From: Candidatus Zhuqueibacterota bacterium
GTDB taxonomy: Bacteria > Zhuqueibacterota > Zhuqueibacteria > Residuimicrobiales > Oceaniaggregativiventaceae
Direction of reading: 5' to 3'
DNA: 64,000 nt
Assembly: GCA_014728115.1 (NCBI GenBank)
Contig: WJME01000304.1
Location: 1 to 64,000 of the forward strand
Shown here: piece after piece, positions 44,697-53,283 of the stretch
How the letters are laid out: each line of letters opens with the position of its first letter
Position numbering within the stretch: the first letter of the stretch is position 1
Notes under the pieces: model-generated
Database searches by the model: none
What the model saw: only the letters and a program-made list of their open reading frames with translations
What the model was told of the DNA's origin: nothing
Program-made: the position numbers and the translations under genes

Positions 44697-44725
44697 CTTG
44701 TCTTGAAAAATGCCGCGTTTAAAGC

Positions 44726-44819
44726 CAGAGGATGCAAAGACCTGCTGCCCGGAAATGGAATTGATCACTTGGCCGTTCCATTTTAAAATCTCTGCAGCAG
44801 CAATGCTTTGCATCCTCTG
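44726..44819. repeat. 94-base three-part intergenic hairpin
   Basis: Outer arms CAGAGGATGCAAAG / CTTTGCATCCTCTG (44726-44739, 44806-44819) pair perfectly over 14 bp. Inner arms CTGCTGC / GCAGCAG (44742, 44794) and AAATGGAA / TTCCATTT (44753, 44776) continue the stem to a 15-base loop. GCGTT and AACGC flank it and could extend it across a bulge. No T-run follows. It may be a structured RNA, a MITE-like element or a protein site. Confidence 0.6.
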
Positions 44820-44897
44820 AACGCCTCTAAATAGTTCAGATTACAGGAGAAACCAAAGCCCTGACTCGACCCTGAACCTGTTAAACGATCGTCTATT

Positions 44898-45974
44898 ATG
44901 AATATCGTCTATTATATTACCGGTCATGGCTATGGCCATGCCGTACGATCTATCGAGATCATTAAAAAACTACTCGACCAGGATACCTCGTGCACCGTCC
45001 ACATTCGCACCAAAGCCCCCCAATGGCTGTTCAGCGTTTTGCCAAAAGAGAGAACCACCTATCAGGAGGTCATACTGGACTATGGGGTACTGCAAAAAAA
45101 TAGTTTTAAAGTCGACAAACCGGCAACCCTGCAGGCAAACCTCGACCTCATCGCTCGAGCCCCATCTCTCGTAAAAAGCGAACGCTTGAAACTCGAATCC
45201 CTAAAACCCGATATTGTGGTCAGCGATATCACGCCTCTGGCATTCGAGATTGCCGAGCAGCTCTCAGTGCCCTCTGTTGCGGTCGGTAATTTTTCATGGG
45301 ACTGGATCTATACCCCTTTCCTGGATGAATATCCTGCATTCGAACCGGTGATTGAATTTATACAGCGACACTATGCCAAAGCGAAACATTTGTATCGTTT
45401 GCCTTTTTATGGGGACATGTCAGCATTCCCGAATATCATAGATGTACCCTTGGTATGCAGGAGATCAGATGCTCATGCGCAATCGATAAAAAACCGGCTC
45501 GGGATAGAAAAAGAGATATTCCTCATTGCCTTGCGAGAAAATGACCTGACCCACGTTAACTGGAATAACGTCAGCCTACCCAGGGAACTGGTCGGTTTGG
45601 CCACGTTTCGCGTTCCACATCCCCAATTCACACAGATCAAGGAAGGATTGTTTTTCTTTCAGGATCTGGTAAAAACAGCCAAAATCGCTTTATCCAAACC
45701 CGGCTATGGAATTGTATCGGATTGTATTGCCAATCAAACTCGATTGCTCTATATTCCGAGAAATGATTTTGCAGAAGAGCCTGTCTTACAATTAGCGTTA
45801 GCAAATTTTGCCACATCCGAAAGAATCGAACGACAGGATTTGATGGCAGGACACTGGCACGCTTTGGAAACCTTGATGAAAAAACCCCACCACTGGCCAA
45901 AAATGGATTTATCCGGAGCTGAATTCACGGCAAAAGAGATAAAAAAAATCGCGGCAATAGAATTGCCGCGATAA
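44898..45974 (+). CDS. GT-B fold glycosyltransferase-like protein (MurG/L-arabinokinase N-domain type)
   Basis: 358 residues. The N-terminus MNIVYYITGHGYGHAVRS is the typical Gly-rich loop of nucleotide-sugar GT-B enzymes and of the non-kinase domain of plant L-arabinokinases. The second domain ends with a donor-site motif KPGYGIVSDCIANQTRLL and a PRNDFAEEPVL stretch. The reaction is unassigned. There is no clear ribosome-binding site before the ATG. Its last ten codons encode, on the opposite strand, a terminator for the convergent HEAT gene. Confidence 0.75.
   Translation: MNIVYYITGHGYGHAVRSIEIIKKLLDQDTSCTVHIRTKAPQWLFSVLPKERTTYQEVILDYGVLQKNSFKVDKPATLQANLDLIARAPSLVKSERLKLESLKPDIVVSDITPLAFEIAEQLSVPSVAVGNFSWDWIYTPFLDEYPAFEPVIEFIQRHYAKAKHLYRLPFYGDMSAFPNIIDVPLVCRRSDAHAQSIKNRLGIEKEIFLIALRENDLTHVNWNNVSLPRELVGLATFRVPHPQFTQIKEGLFFFQDLVKTAKIALSKPGYGIVSDCIANQTRLLYIPRNDFAEEPVLQLALANFATSERIERQDLMAGHWHALETLMKKPHHWPKMDLSGAEFTAKEIKKIAAIELPR
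45941..45972 (-). terminator. Terminator of the HEAT-repeat gene, inside the convergent coding sequence
   Basis: An 11-bp perfect stem ATCGCGGCAAT / ATTGCCGCGAT (45948-45958, 45962-45972) has a three-base loop. On the minus strand it is followed by eight T, about 46 bases after the HEAT gene stop. Confidence 0.9.
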
Positions 45975-46018
45975 GCATATCCAGGGTGCAAATGAATGCC
46001 CCCAATTTAAACCACTTT

Positions 46019-46396
46019 TTAACTGGATTGACCCGCTCGCATCTTGTCCACAATCCCCTTCATGACCGTTCTTGCCGTTTTTACATCATCATTTTCGGCT
46101 TGCTGCTGAATAGCTTTTAAAGCGTTTTCATCTCCGATTTTCATGAGGCTGGTCGCAGCAACGATGCGAGCCTGAAACTCTTTGTCGTTTTTTAGCATGT
46201 GAATCAATTCTTCTTCAGCGCCCTTGCAATCACGCTCTGCAAGCTTTTGCGCCGCATCGATTCTCTTGGTCAAATCTTGATGCTTTAAATTTTGGATCAA
46301 CTCCTTATCCTTGGCAGTCATTTCTGCTGCAAAGACCTGCGTACCGGCAACAAAGATCATTGTAAAAATACTCAAGAGTGCGATCAAGCGTTTCAT
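46019..46396 (-). CDS. Exported HEAT-repeat protein
   Basis: 125 residues from ATG 46396, which follows GGAGA; the frame extends to 46441 without a good start. A signal peptide is clear (MKRLIALLSIFTMIFVAGTQVFA, cleavage before AEM). The mature chain is all-helical with HEAT-like repeats (AAQKLAERDCKGAEEELIHML; ARIVAATSLMKIGDENALKAI). Such small periplasmic proteins act by protein binding. A sigma-54-like promoter and three palindromes lie upstream, next to a gene for a sigma-54 activator, so it is probably that regulator's target. Confidence 0.75.
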   Translation of the reverse strand: MKRLIALLSIFTMIFVAGTQVFAAEMTAKDKELIQNLKHQDLTKRIDAAQKLAERDCKGAEEELIHMLKNDKEFQARIVAATSLMKIGDENALKAIQQQAENDDVKTARTVMKGIVDKMRAGQSS

Positions 46397-46442
46397 ATTT
46401 TTTCTCCAAATGTTTGGGTTAATTGATTGTCGATTGATCACT

Positions 46443-46458
46443 TACAATCGCCGTACCA
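46443..46458 (-). promoter_or_regulatory. Sigma-54-like promoter TGGTACGGCGATTGTA of the HEAT gene
   Basis: The leftward sequence has the -24 GG and correct spacing, but the -12 GC is GT. It would give a leader of about 35 bases. It lies 100-150 bp from the palindrome array, the right distance for enhancer activation. Confidence 0.4.
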
Positions 46459-46557
46459 AACATTGTTTGAAAAAAATGTTTTTTAATCGATTCAGACTAA
46501 TGTATTTTGATGCTTTGAAAAAAAACTTAAATTTCTAAGGCGAGCTTTAGGAGATTA

Positions 46558-46615
46558 TGGTACGAATTGTACCACTGGTACGATTATTACCATCGTTCTG
46601 GCACGTTACGTACCA
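46558..46615. promoter_or_regulatory. Array of three 17-bp palindromes, TGGTAC-N5-GTACCA
   Basis: Site 1 (46558-46574) is perfect in both six-base arms. Site 2 (46576-46592) ends TTACCA and site 3 (46599-46615) begins TGGCAC, one change each. Centres are 18 and 23 bases apart. They fill the gap between the sigma-54 activator's stop codon (46633) and the HEAT gene promoter. Confidence 0.75.
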
Positions 46616-46632
46616 GGTTGGCAAGGGATAAT

Positions 46633-48177
46633 TCACTGATCCGATTCTTTGATGTGATATTTATCAATTTTTTCACGAAGGGTTTTTCGGGCAATTCCCA
46701 ATTGCCGGGCAGCAGCACTTTTGTTAAAACCTGTTTCTCGGAGTACAGCTTCTATGTGACGTTTTTCCAGATCCTCCAGGCTAAGATGATTGTTGGAAGA
46801 GGATTGAACGGCAGGTGTGGATCTGGATTTGGTGCGGGATTTGGGCATGGAAGAAAGAGTAACGACCTCTTCTGTTTCGAGAATTACAGCACGTTCCATG
46901 ATATTTTTGAGCTCCCGAACATTTCCGGGAAAAGGATAGTTTTTTAACCATTCTATCACCTCAGGACCGAGACCTGACAAGTCCTTGCTAAAGGTATTAT
47001 TATAGACATGAAAAAAATAGTCTGCCAGCAAAAGAATATCTTGCTTGCGCTCGCACAAGGGCGGAATTTCTATCTGTACGACATTGATGCGATAATAGAG
47101 ATCTTGACGAAAGGTTCCGGACTCTATATTTTTGATCAGATCCTTGTTCGTGGCCGCAATCAACCGCACATCAGAATGAAGCGTTTGATTTCCCCCCACG
47201 CGCTGAAAAGTACCGTCTTGTAAAACTCGCAACAGCTTTGCCTGAGTGGTCATGCTCATGTCGCCAATTTCGTCTAAAAATAGTGTTGACTCGTTAGCGA
47301 ATTCAAACTTGCCTTTTTTCTGACCGGTTGCCCCGGTAAAAGCCCCTTTTTCATGACCGAACAATTCACTTTCCACAAGGGCATCAGGTAGGGCTGCACA
47401 GTTCATGGCGACCAGAGGTTTCTCGCTGCGCTTACTTTTACGATGAATGGCACGTGCCACCAACTCTTTTCCCGTGCCGCTTTCACCAGTGATCAGCACA
47501 GGCACATTTTCCTTGGCCACTCTGTCGATCATGCGAACGATATGGCGAATCGCTTCAGATTCTCCCAATATCTCACTATAATCGTCCTGCCGTACATATT
47601 GATAGGTTATTTTTTGAACAGGGCGGGGACGAACATCGGGTTCTGACTTTATCTTGTCACTGATGCGTTCGCTGACCAGAGAAATGTAATTGGCCAAAAT
47701 GCGTAGCATATCAATTTCTTCGACGGTGTAATCTGTACCGGACTCTTTTTTTGACAAGGAAATAACGGCTACCAGATGCTCTTTGATGAAAAAAGGGATT
47801 CTGAATTCTATATAAAAATCATTCAGGTCAGGATCATACAGGACATAAAAATTATTGACATCTGTAGGCGAGGGACCGAGAATTTCCCAGCCTTCATCCA
47901 GCATTTCTGTAATATTTTGAGCCAGGGCTATTCGCGGTTGACTTTTGCGTTGAATTTGCGTTCCTGTATTTTCTTCCAGGATCAATCGGTTCTTTTTCAG
48001 GTCATAAATGGAAATAATGGCCAAAGAACTTTGCACCAAACCACTTATCGTGTCCAAAGTCAATTTTGACAAATGGGCATAATTCTCTGTTGTCTGGATA
48101 CGATCGCTAAAATCAGCTAGCGCAGCCAGAATGGACCCCCGGTTCGGTCCTTTATCCCTGGGAACAGAGTCATTCAT
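46633..48177 (-). CDS. Sigma-54 enhancer-binding protein with N-terminal GAF domain
   Basis: 514 residues. A GAF-type sensory domain occupies about 20-180 (STLLDT-like start, IRIPFFIKEHLVAVISL core). The AAA+ domain (about 205-435) has GESGTGKE, GAFTGA and LFLDEIGD. A Fis-type helix-turn-helix ends it (FNKSAAARQLGIARKTLREKI). No receiver is present, so a small ligand or partner is the likely input. It is the last gene of the TonB operon, 19 bases after exbD. The palindromes directly downstream are its probable binding sites. Confidence 0.95.
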   Translation of the reverse strand: MNDSVPRDKGPNRGSILAALADFSDRIQTTENYAHLSKLTLDTISGLVQSSLAIISIYDLKKNRLILEENTGTQIQRKSQPRIALAQNITEMLDEGWEILGPSPTDVNNFYVLYDPDLNDFYIEFRIPFFIKEHLVAVISLSKKESGTDYTVEEIDMLRILANYISLVSERISDKIKSEPDVRPRPVQKITYQYVRQDDYSEILGESEAIRHIVRMIDRVAKENVPVLITGESGTGKELVARAIHRKSKRSEKPLVAMNCAALPDALVESELFGHEKGAFTGATGQKKGKFEFANESTLFLDEIGDMSMTTQAKLLRVLQDGTFQRVGGNQTLHSDVRLIAATNKDLIKNIESGTFRQDLYYRINVVQIEIPPLCERKQDILLLADYFFHVYNNTFSKDLSGLGPEVIEWLKNYPFPGNVRELKNIMERAVILETEEVVTLSSMPKSRTKSRSTPAVQSSSNNHLSLEDLEKRHIEAVLRETGFNKSAAARQLGIARKTLREKIDKYHIKESDQ

Positions 48178-48196
48178 AGTCTATTCTCGTGATAGA

Positions 48197-48610
48197 TTAA
48201 GGAGATGCTGCAGATTCGGTACGCGTACCGATCACAATTTTAGAGAGTCCTTTTTGCTTTGCGACATCCATAATCTGAACGATCAATCCATGGGAAGCCG
48301 CTCTGTCGGCTTTTAAGATCAAGGTCGGCTCGTCATCCTCTACAATGTATTGATCGAGTTGAGCGGAGAGGTTTGACAACTCTATAGGTTGATCATTGAC
48401 AAAAATTTCAGCGTCTTTGGATACAAAGACTGTGAGCTTCTCGACACGGGCAACTTCCTGGGTCTTGGTTTCAGGCAATTCGAGTTTCATACCCGGTTGT
48501 TCGATGAAATTAGAAGTCACCATAAAAAAGATGAGCAAGATAAAAAGGACGTCGATCAAAGAGGTTACGTTTAAACCGACTGATTTTTTATTTTGGTCGA
48601 CAAGCTTCAC
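48197..48610 (-). CDS. exbD: ExbD/TolR family biopolymer transport protein
   Basis: 137 residues. One membrane helix near 17-36 contains the essential aspartate (SLIDVLFILLIFFMV), followed by a periplasmic domain with the usual LPET region and LILKADRAASHG. With ExbB it forms the proton channel that energises TonB. It lies three bases after exbB and ahead of the sigma-54 activator. Confidence 0.93.
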   Translation of the reverse strand: MKLVDQNKKSVGLNVTSLIDVLFILLIFFMVTSNFIEQPGMKLELPETKTQEVARVEKLTVFVSKDAEIFVNDQPIELSNLSAQLDQYIVEDDEPTLILKADRAASHGLIVQIMDVAKQKGLSKIVIGTRTESAASP

Positions 48611-48613
48611 CGC

Positions 48614-49255
48614 TTACTCCTGCTCAGTGGTCACAGGAAATCGATCCAATTCGCGCATCTTTTGCAGTAAAAACGTAACATATTTTTCAATATCAAGGAT
48701 AAAACTTTCTGCTCGTTTTGAAAAATAGTGATAAGCAACGAGAATCGGAATGCCGATAACCAATCCGGTAGCCGTGGTGATCAAAGCTTCGGAAATGCCC
48801 CCGGCCAACAGGTTTGCCTGGCCTGCACCCTGCGCAGAGATGACATTAAAGACCTTGATCATTCCCAGCACTGTCCCTAACAAACCCAACAAGGGAGCCA
48901 CCGCTGCAATGGTTTCTAATGAAGTCAGCCCGACTTGCAGGCTGCGTACCTCTTGCCGGCCCTGATCTTCGATCAGTTCTTTCACTTCTTCTTTGCCCAG
49001 GTGCTGATTGCGCAACCCGGTCAATACAATATTCGCAAAAGGACCTTTATTTCTTTCACAAATCGTTTGTGCAAGACGGATATCTTTATCACTGGATATA
49101 GATTCAATCACAGATATGATTTCAGGAATCAATATTTTTGATCGTCGCAAGGTAAAGATTTTCTCGATGATGATAGCAAGCCCGATAATAGAGCTCAATA
49201 AAAGCGGAATCATGACGATGCCGCCTCTTGAGAGATATGAGATCGTTTCCAACAT
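48614..49255 (-). CDS. exbB: ExbB/TolQ/MotA family proton channel protein
   Basis: 213 residues with three membrane helices (about 12-32, 112-135 and 155-178). The family block is VAPLLGLLGTVLGMIKVF followed by ISEALITTATGLVIGIP, in the two pore helices. It partners ExbD and TonB from the flanking genes to drive outer membrane transport. It begins 20 bases after tonB. Confidence 0.95.
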   Translation of the reverse strand: MLETISYLSRGGIVMIPLLLSSIIGLAIIIEKIFTLRRSKILIPEIISVIESISSDKDIRLAQTICERNKGPFANIVLTGLRNQHLGKEEVKELIEDQGRQEVRSLQVGLTSLETIAAVAPLLGLLGTVLGMIKVFNVISAQGAGQANLLAGGISEALITTATGLVIGIPILVAYHYFSKRAESFILDIEKYVTFLLQKMRELDRFPVTTEQE

Positions 49256-49275
49256 GTTTTAACATCCTATTTTCG

Positions 49276-50220
49276 CTAGCGCAATATCGAATATACAAAA
49301 GTCCAGGTCAATTCCAAATAATTTTCAGGGAAATCATCTGGTAAGGGCTTGAAACTTTGGCTGGCATTAACTGCATTTACGCTTGTTTGCATCAAAGTCT
49401 TGTGTCCCTCATATTCCAGGACCTTTAAATCAGTTACAGATCCATCCCTTTGTACACGAAAGCGCAAAACAGTTTCACCACTGATCGCCCCCATTTGATA
49501 AAAGGCCGGAGGAGGATAGACATGACTTTTTATTTTGCGTTTCATGGCCAAAATATAGGGAGCAAAGTCCCAGGCATAGGTATTAAGCGTTACGCCTCCC
49601 AGATCCTCTGCTGAAAACTCTTTTTGACGCCAGTTTGCATCGTCAGTAAAACGGTTCGGGTTGCTGCCCTGCCTGCGATTTCCGCTTCGCAGCCGGTCTG
49701 GACTAAAGGGTTGAGTTCTTTGCTGTTGTCGAATGGCCAGCGGAGTATCCTGTCCCTGCAAAATGTCAGGCTCTATCTCGGAATCATTGGTTCTCTGGTC
49801 TTCCTGCTCATTTTGCTGCTCATTTTCATCGATCGCTTTTTGTGTTTCGCGTGATTGAGGAGTGGATCCGAGCTGTCCATTCTGCCCGGCAAAAACCCGG
49901 TACTCTGTACGACCATCGCTATGAGGAACGTTCTCCGGACTCGTCTCCGGGTTCTCGTCGCGAGCACGAGCGGTCTTGTCAGACAAAAAAGGCGTTTCTT
50001 GCGGAGCTTTTGTTGTGGCGGCATCATCGGGCGTCTCTACCAATTCGCGCGGTTGATCAGGCACCAATTCAAATTCAATGGGCGGTGGGTCTTGTTCGAT
50101 TTCGGCCTCTTTAACAAGCAGACCATCGAGCAAAGAGATCGGACGAAACGCTGCCAAAAAAAGCAAATGCAACAAGAATGAAACCAAAAGTGTGATTTTT
50201 ATTCGCTTGTTAGAGGACAA
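49276..50220 (-). CDS. TonB-like energy transducer
   Basis: 314 residues. One N-terminal membrane helix (ITLLVSFLLHLLFLAAF) is followed by a long Pro/Glu/Gln-rich periplasmic spacer (about 40-180). The C-terminal TonB domain is at about 220-310 (GETVLRFRVQRDGSVTDLKV). The chain transmits proton-motive energy from ExbBD to outer membrane receptors. The domain's end (TWTFVYSI) fits the TonB/TolA-like fold. No receptor gene is nearby. Confidence 0.85.
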   Translation of the reverse strand: MSSNKRIKITLLVSFLLHLLFLAAFRPISLLDGLLVKEAEIEQDPPPIEFELVPDQPRELVETPDDAATTKAPQETPFLSDKTARARDENPETSPENVPHSDGRTEYRVFAGQNGQLGSTPQSRETQKAIDENEQQNEQEDQRTNDSEIEPDILQGQDTPLAIRQQQRTQPFSPDRLRSGNRRQGSNPNRFTDDANWRQKEFSAEDLGGVTLNTYAWDFAPYILAMKRKIKSHVYPPPAFYQMGAISGETVLRFRVQRDGSVTDLKVLEYEGHKTLMQTSVNAVNASQSFKPLPDDFPENYLELTWTFVYSILR

Positions 50221-50237
50221 AGAACGATCCTGAAAAA

Positions 50238-51005
50238 TTATATTTCAACCGACATCAAATCAAAAGCTGATTCAACAGGTCCATTGAATTGGGTACGACA
50301 GATCCGTGCCGCTTGTTCCGGCTCCATCACTGGATAGAAATGGGTCAATAAAACGCGTCTACACTGAGCTTTATCGGCGATCTGTCCGGCCAGCGTAGGA
50401 GATAAATGTTTCCCTATAACGTGATGATCGGGAAACGAACACTCGATAAGAGCCAGATCAGCATGATCGAGTAAATCCAATACTTTTGCAGAAAAGGCGG
50501 TATCGCCGGTATAAGCGATGACCTTGTCAAAGGCACTGATCCTGTACCCCAGGCTTAACTCGGTGTGATCCATTGCATGGGGCTGCACCTGCCATTCATC
50601 AAAAGACTGCGATACATCTGGCTCGAGCTCTGTGATGATTTTTTTAAAATTTTTATGATCCAAAAGCCATTTTCCATAATGCGACTGCATGGCGAATAAA
50701 AAGGATTTAAATCCCTGCGGACCCAGCAGATGCAACGGTTTTTCACGTTTAAAACCGGGAGTATAGGTCAAAGCCATAATAAGCGGAACCAGATCCGACA
50801 CGTGATCAGGATGTAAATGGCTGATTAACACTGTGTCGATTTGCCGGTAATCAACAGAACTTTCAGTCAAGCGGCGCATGGTTCCAAACCCGACATCCAT
50901 TAGAACACTTGCTGAGCCGATCTGCAGGTGATAAGCTGCACAAGACCGCTCTTTGGTCGGAGCGCAGGTTCCGGAACCCAAAACGGTCAGAGTTAACGAA
51001 TTCAT
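50238..51005 (-). CDS. Metallo-beta-lactamase fold protein, RNase Z-like
   Basis: 255 residues from ATG 51005, whose A is shared with the cutA stop (TAATG). The metal-binding signature HLHPDHVSDL is present, with further ligands in YTGDTAFS and LTHFYP near the end. The N-terminal VLGSGTCAPT is typical of the RNase Z/arylsulfatase branch. The long exosite arm of tRNase Z is not evident, so a non-tRNA phosphodiesterase or hydrolase is equally possible. Confidence 0.85.
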   Translation of the reverse strand: MNSLTLTVLGSGTCAPTKERSCAAYHLQIGSASVLMDVGFGTMRRLTESSVDYRQIDTVLISHLHPDHVSDLVPLIMALTYTPGFKREKPLHLLGPQGFKSFLFAMQSHYGKWLLDHKNFKKIITELEPDVSQSFDEWQVQPHAMDHTELSLGYRISAFDKVIAYTGDTAFSAKVLDLLDHADLALIECSFPDHHVIGKHLSPTLAGQIADKAQCRRVLLTHFYPVMEPEQAARICRTQFNGPVESAFDLMSVEI

Positions 51006-51322
51006 TACGACGTCTCTTCCTTGATCCAATTCAAATAGTCTCTTGACCCACCTACAATGGGCAATGCAATGATCTCGGGCACGTTATACGAGTGCTCTGT
51101 TTCGATCCATTTGATCAATTCATCCAATAATTTTTGCCGGGTTTTCATGATGATGAGAACCTCTTCTTCCGATGATATGTTCCCCTGCCAATGAAACAGA
51201 GAGTGCATTCCAGGAAGAATATTTCCACAAGCGATCAATCGGGCCTTTAAGACTTTATCGACAATCTTTTCTGCCTCTTTTTGGTTTGGGCATGTAACAA
51301 ATACAACGAGACTCGACTCCAT
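51005..51322 (-). CDS. cutA: Divalent cation tolerance protein CutA1
   Basis: 105 residues, full family length. Motifs are ARLIACGNILPGMHSLFHW and EEVLIIMKTR, then the C-terminal LPIVGGSRDYLNWI. CutA1 forms a very stable trimer; its cellular role is debated despite the copper-tolerance name. It is the first gene of the leftward operon that continues through tonB-exbB-exbD, preceded by AGGAGG. Confidence 0.95.
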   Translation of the reverse strand: MESSLVVFVTCPNQKEAEKIVDKVLKARLIACGNILPGMHSLFHWQGNISSEEEVLIIMKTRQKLLDELIKWIETEHSYNVPEIIALPIVGGSRDYLNWIKEETS

Positions 51323-51358
51323 AGTTCCTCCTAAAGCACACCATAAAAAACGCCATAC

Positions 51359-51387
51359 AAACTACAAACCTTTTATGTTATTTGCAA
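51359..51387 (-). promoter_or_regulatory. Candidate promoter of the cutA-tonB operon
   Basis: On the minus strand TTGCAA (51387-51382) and TAGTTT (51364-51359) are 17 bases apart, about 40 bases upstream of cutA. Confidence 0.35.
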
Positions 51388-51471
51388 GCGCTAGTCATGG
51401 GAACTCTGGCATTCATTTGCAGTTAAACCACATGGTATAACGCTCCGCACTTTGCGTTCACAGGATAACCA

Positions 51472-52269
51472 ATGAATTCCAGAAAATCCTTCGCCCTCTT
51501 GATTTTAACCTGTTTGGCATGTGCAAACAGTTACAGTGCCCCTCTATGGTTCCAAACATCGGACAGCTCCAAGACCTCATCGGTTTCAGAATCCCCTCAG
51601 CAGATCGAACAATATTACCAGCTGCGATTGTTCAAACCCGACTCGCTTTCCTTTGCAAGAACGACCAAAGAAACATTATCTTCCCAAACCATAGAAATCC
51701 CCTTTAAGGTCGATTCAGTCGAATTGCCAATTCCGCTGCTGAGTGAGCCCGCCCAACGGTATATCGATAAACTCGGAGACAGAGACCAGGCATTTCCTCT
51801 GACCGAGCTCTTGAGACAATTCGTGGCCGCAATAAAACCTGACAAAAAAGTACGGCTTGATTTCATTCCTTCAAAAGTTCAAATCCATGCGCTCTCTACG
51901 CTCTGGCAAAGAGGAAAAGCCACCCAACTTGATTTGTACGCAGAATTGGATTCTACGTTTCAGATTACCATGGAAGACCTGGAAAGAGAATTGGCTATAT
52001 TGGAAAGAAAAGGAATCATTGATCGAGAAATAATTTCTCCCAGGAACGAACTTGTAATCGGCATGGGTCCTATCCCCCTTCCGCCAGTTGAAATGAGCCC
52101 AACGAATAAACGAAACCGGATCTATCTCTATTCCCCTCATCTCAAAAAAGAACAATTGAGCCATTATTTGCAGGCCAGATTTTATGAGGCTCAGATCCTG
52201 CAACCAGGAAATAGAAACTTTTCAAGGCATCTCCAGCATCTTTATCAAATGCTTCATCAAAGCCAATGA
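51472..52269 (+). CDS. Secreted protein of unknown function
   Basis: 265 residues. A signal peptide is evident (SFALLILTCLACANSYSA, cleavage before PLW). A conserved-looking helical segment around 135-185 (LSTLWQRGKATQLDLYAELDSTFQITMEDLE) has the look of a winged-helix-like fold. The C-terminus is helical and basic. I recognise no family. It stands alone, and its last 13 bases overlap the convergent CerR-like gene. Confidence 0.6.
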   Translation: MNSRKSFALLILTCLACANSYSAPLWFQTSDSSKTSSVSESPQQIEQYYQLRLFKPDSLSFARTTKETLSSQTIEIPFKVDSVELPIPLLSEPAQRYIDKLGDRDQAFPLTELLRQFVAAIKPDKKVRLDFIPSKVQIHALSTLWQRGKATQLDLYAELDSTFQITMEDLERELAILERKGIIDREIISPRNELVIGMGPIPLPPVEMSPTNKRNRIYLYSPHLKKEQLSHYLQARFYEAQILQPGNRNFSRHLQHLYQMLHQSQ

Positions 52270-53243
52270 TTTTCCAAATACCAATCAGCGGTCTCTTTAA
52301 TCCCGGTTTGCAATGAAATTTTCGGCATGTATCCCAAAACATTTTTGGCCTTTTCATTGGAGCATACCCAATGTTTTTGTTTCATCTCTTGCACTTTATC
52401 ACGATTCAACAACGCGGGTTTGGAGGAAAAATAAGCAATCATTTCACTCGTACGGGACAGTAAATCAAGTACAAAAACCGGAATCGTTACTTTTTTAGGG
52501 CGTTTATTCAAGCAACGGGCAATAGTATCACCAATGGTCGACCAATCGTACATACCGTCTCCACAGATAAAAAAGACTTGATCTTTACTGGCATCATGCT
52601 GGGATGCCAGGTCAATGCCATTGATCAGGTCATAAACATGAACCAAACTGACCGTGGAGGTCCCATCACCTAACAGAGGCAGAATGCCCCGATGGATATT
52701 TTGGAACAAGGCAAATACATCGCGGTCTCTGGGGCCATAAACAGATGGAGGTCTTATGATGGTCGCCCAATGATCTTTGGAATATGATAAGATGATCTTT
52801 TCTGTTTCAAGCTTGGCCTGACCATAAACAGAGACAGGAAAAGGCGGATCACTTTCCTTGACAGGCGTTCCATCCTGGCTCGGACCAGCCGCTGCCTGAC
52901 TCGAGATATAAATCACTTTTTGATGTGCCGGGCCATAGCGATCAAAGGCATCCAGCAGACTTTGGGTTATGCCAACATTTCCTTCAAAGTAGGTTTTGTT
53001 GTTTTTTGCTTTGGTAACACCAGCCAGATGAAAGATGATATCTTGATCACTGACCGCACGCTTTAAAGAGTCTGGATTGTTCCAATCCAACTGAAAAATT
53101 TCATTTTGGGAATGATCCAACCAACGCAGATTACTGTTTTTACGAACAGCACAGCGAATGCGATGTCCTTGTTCTGCTAGAAGCTCAGCTAAAAAGCTTC
53201 CGATAAATCCATTGGCCCCCGTGATCAATATATTCTTTGGCAT
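52257..53243 (-). CDS. NAD(P)-dependent epimerase/dehydratase, ceramide reductase (CerR)-like
   Basis: 328 residues from ATG 53243. The Rossmann motif is TGANGFIGS at residues 8-16, and the catalytic YxxxK is YGQAK in SVYGQAKLETEK. The C-terminal part reads LNRDKVQEMKQKHWVCS and WYLENHWL. This resembles the extended SDR that sits beside serine palmitoyltransferase genes in sphingolipid-making bacteria (CerR in Caulobacter reduces the 3-keto group). Divergent from an SPT-like gene, which supports that reading. As an alternative it could act on a sugar nucleotide. Confidence 0.7.
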   Translation of the reverse strand: MPKNILITGANGFIGSFLAELLAEQGHRIRCAVRKNSNLRWLDHSQNEIFQLDWNNPDSLKRAVSDQDIIFHLAGVTKAKNNKTYFEGNVGITQSLLDAFDRYGPAHQKVIYISSQAAAGPSQDGTPVKESDPPFPVSVYGQAKLETEKIILSYSKDHWATIIRPPSVYGPRDRDVFALFQNIHRGILPLLGDGTSTVSLVHVYDLINGIDLASQHDASKDQVFFICGDGMYDWSTIGDTIARCLNKRPKKVTIPVFVLDLLSRTSEMIAYFSSKPALLNRDKVQEMKQKHWVCSNEKAKNVLGYMPKISLQTGIKETADWYLENHWL

Positions 53244-53283
53244 TTCCGCTCCATTCCAGTAACAAAAAATCAAGAGTTTCACC

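Noticed and set aside
44726-44819. Integron attC recombination site
   Set aside because: No RYYYAAC/GTTRRRY core pair at the ends, no integrase and no cassette array; the arms are perfectly paired without the usual extrahelical bases.
51407-51421. TGGCATTCATTTGCA resembling a sigma-54 promoter before the secreted-protein gene
   Set aside because: GG and GC are only nine bases apart; sigma-54 needs ten.
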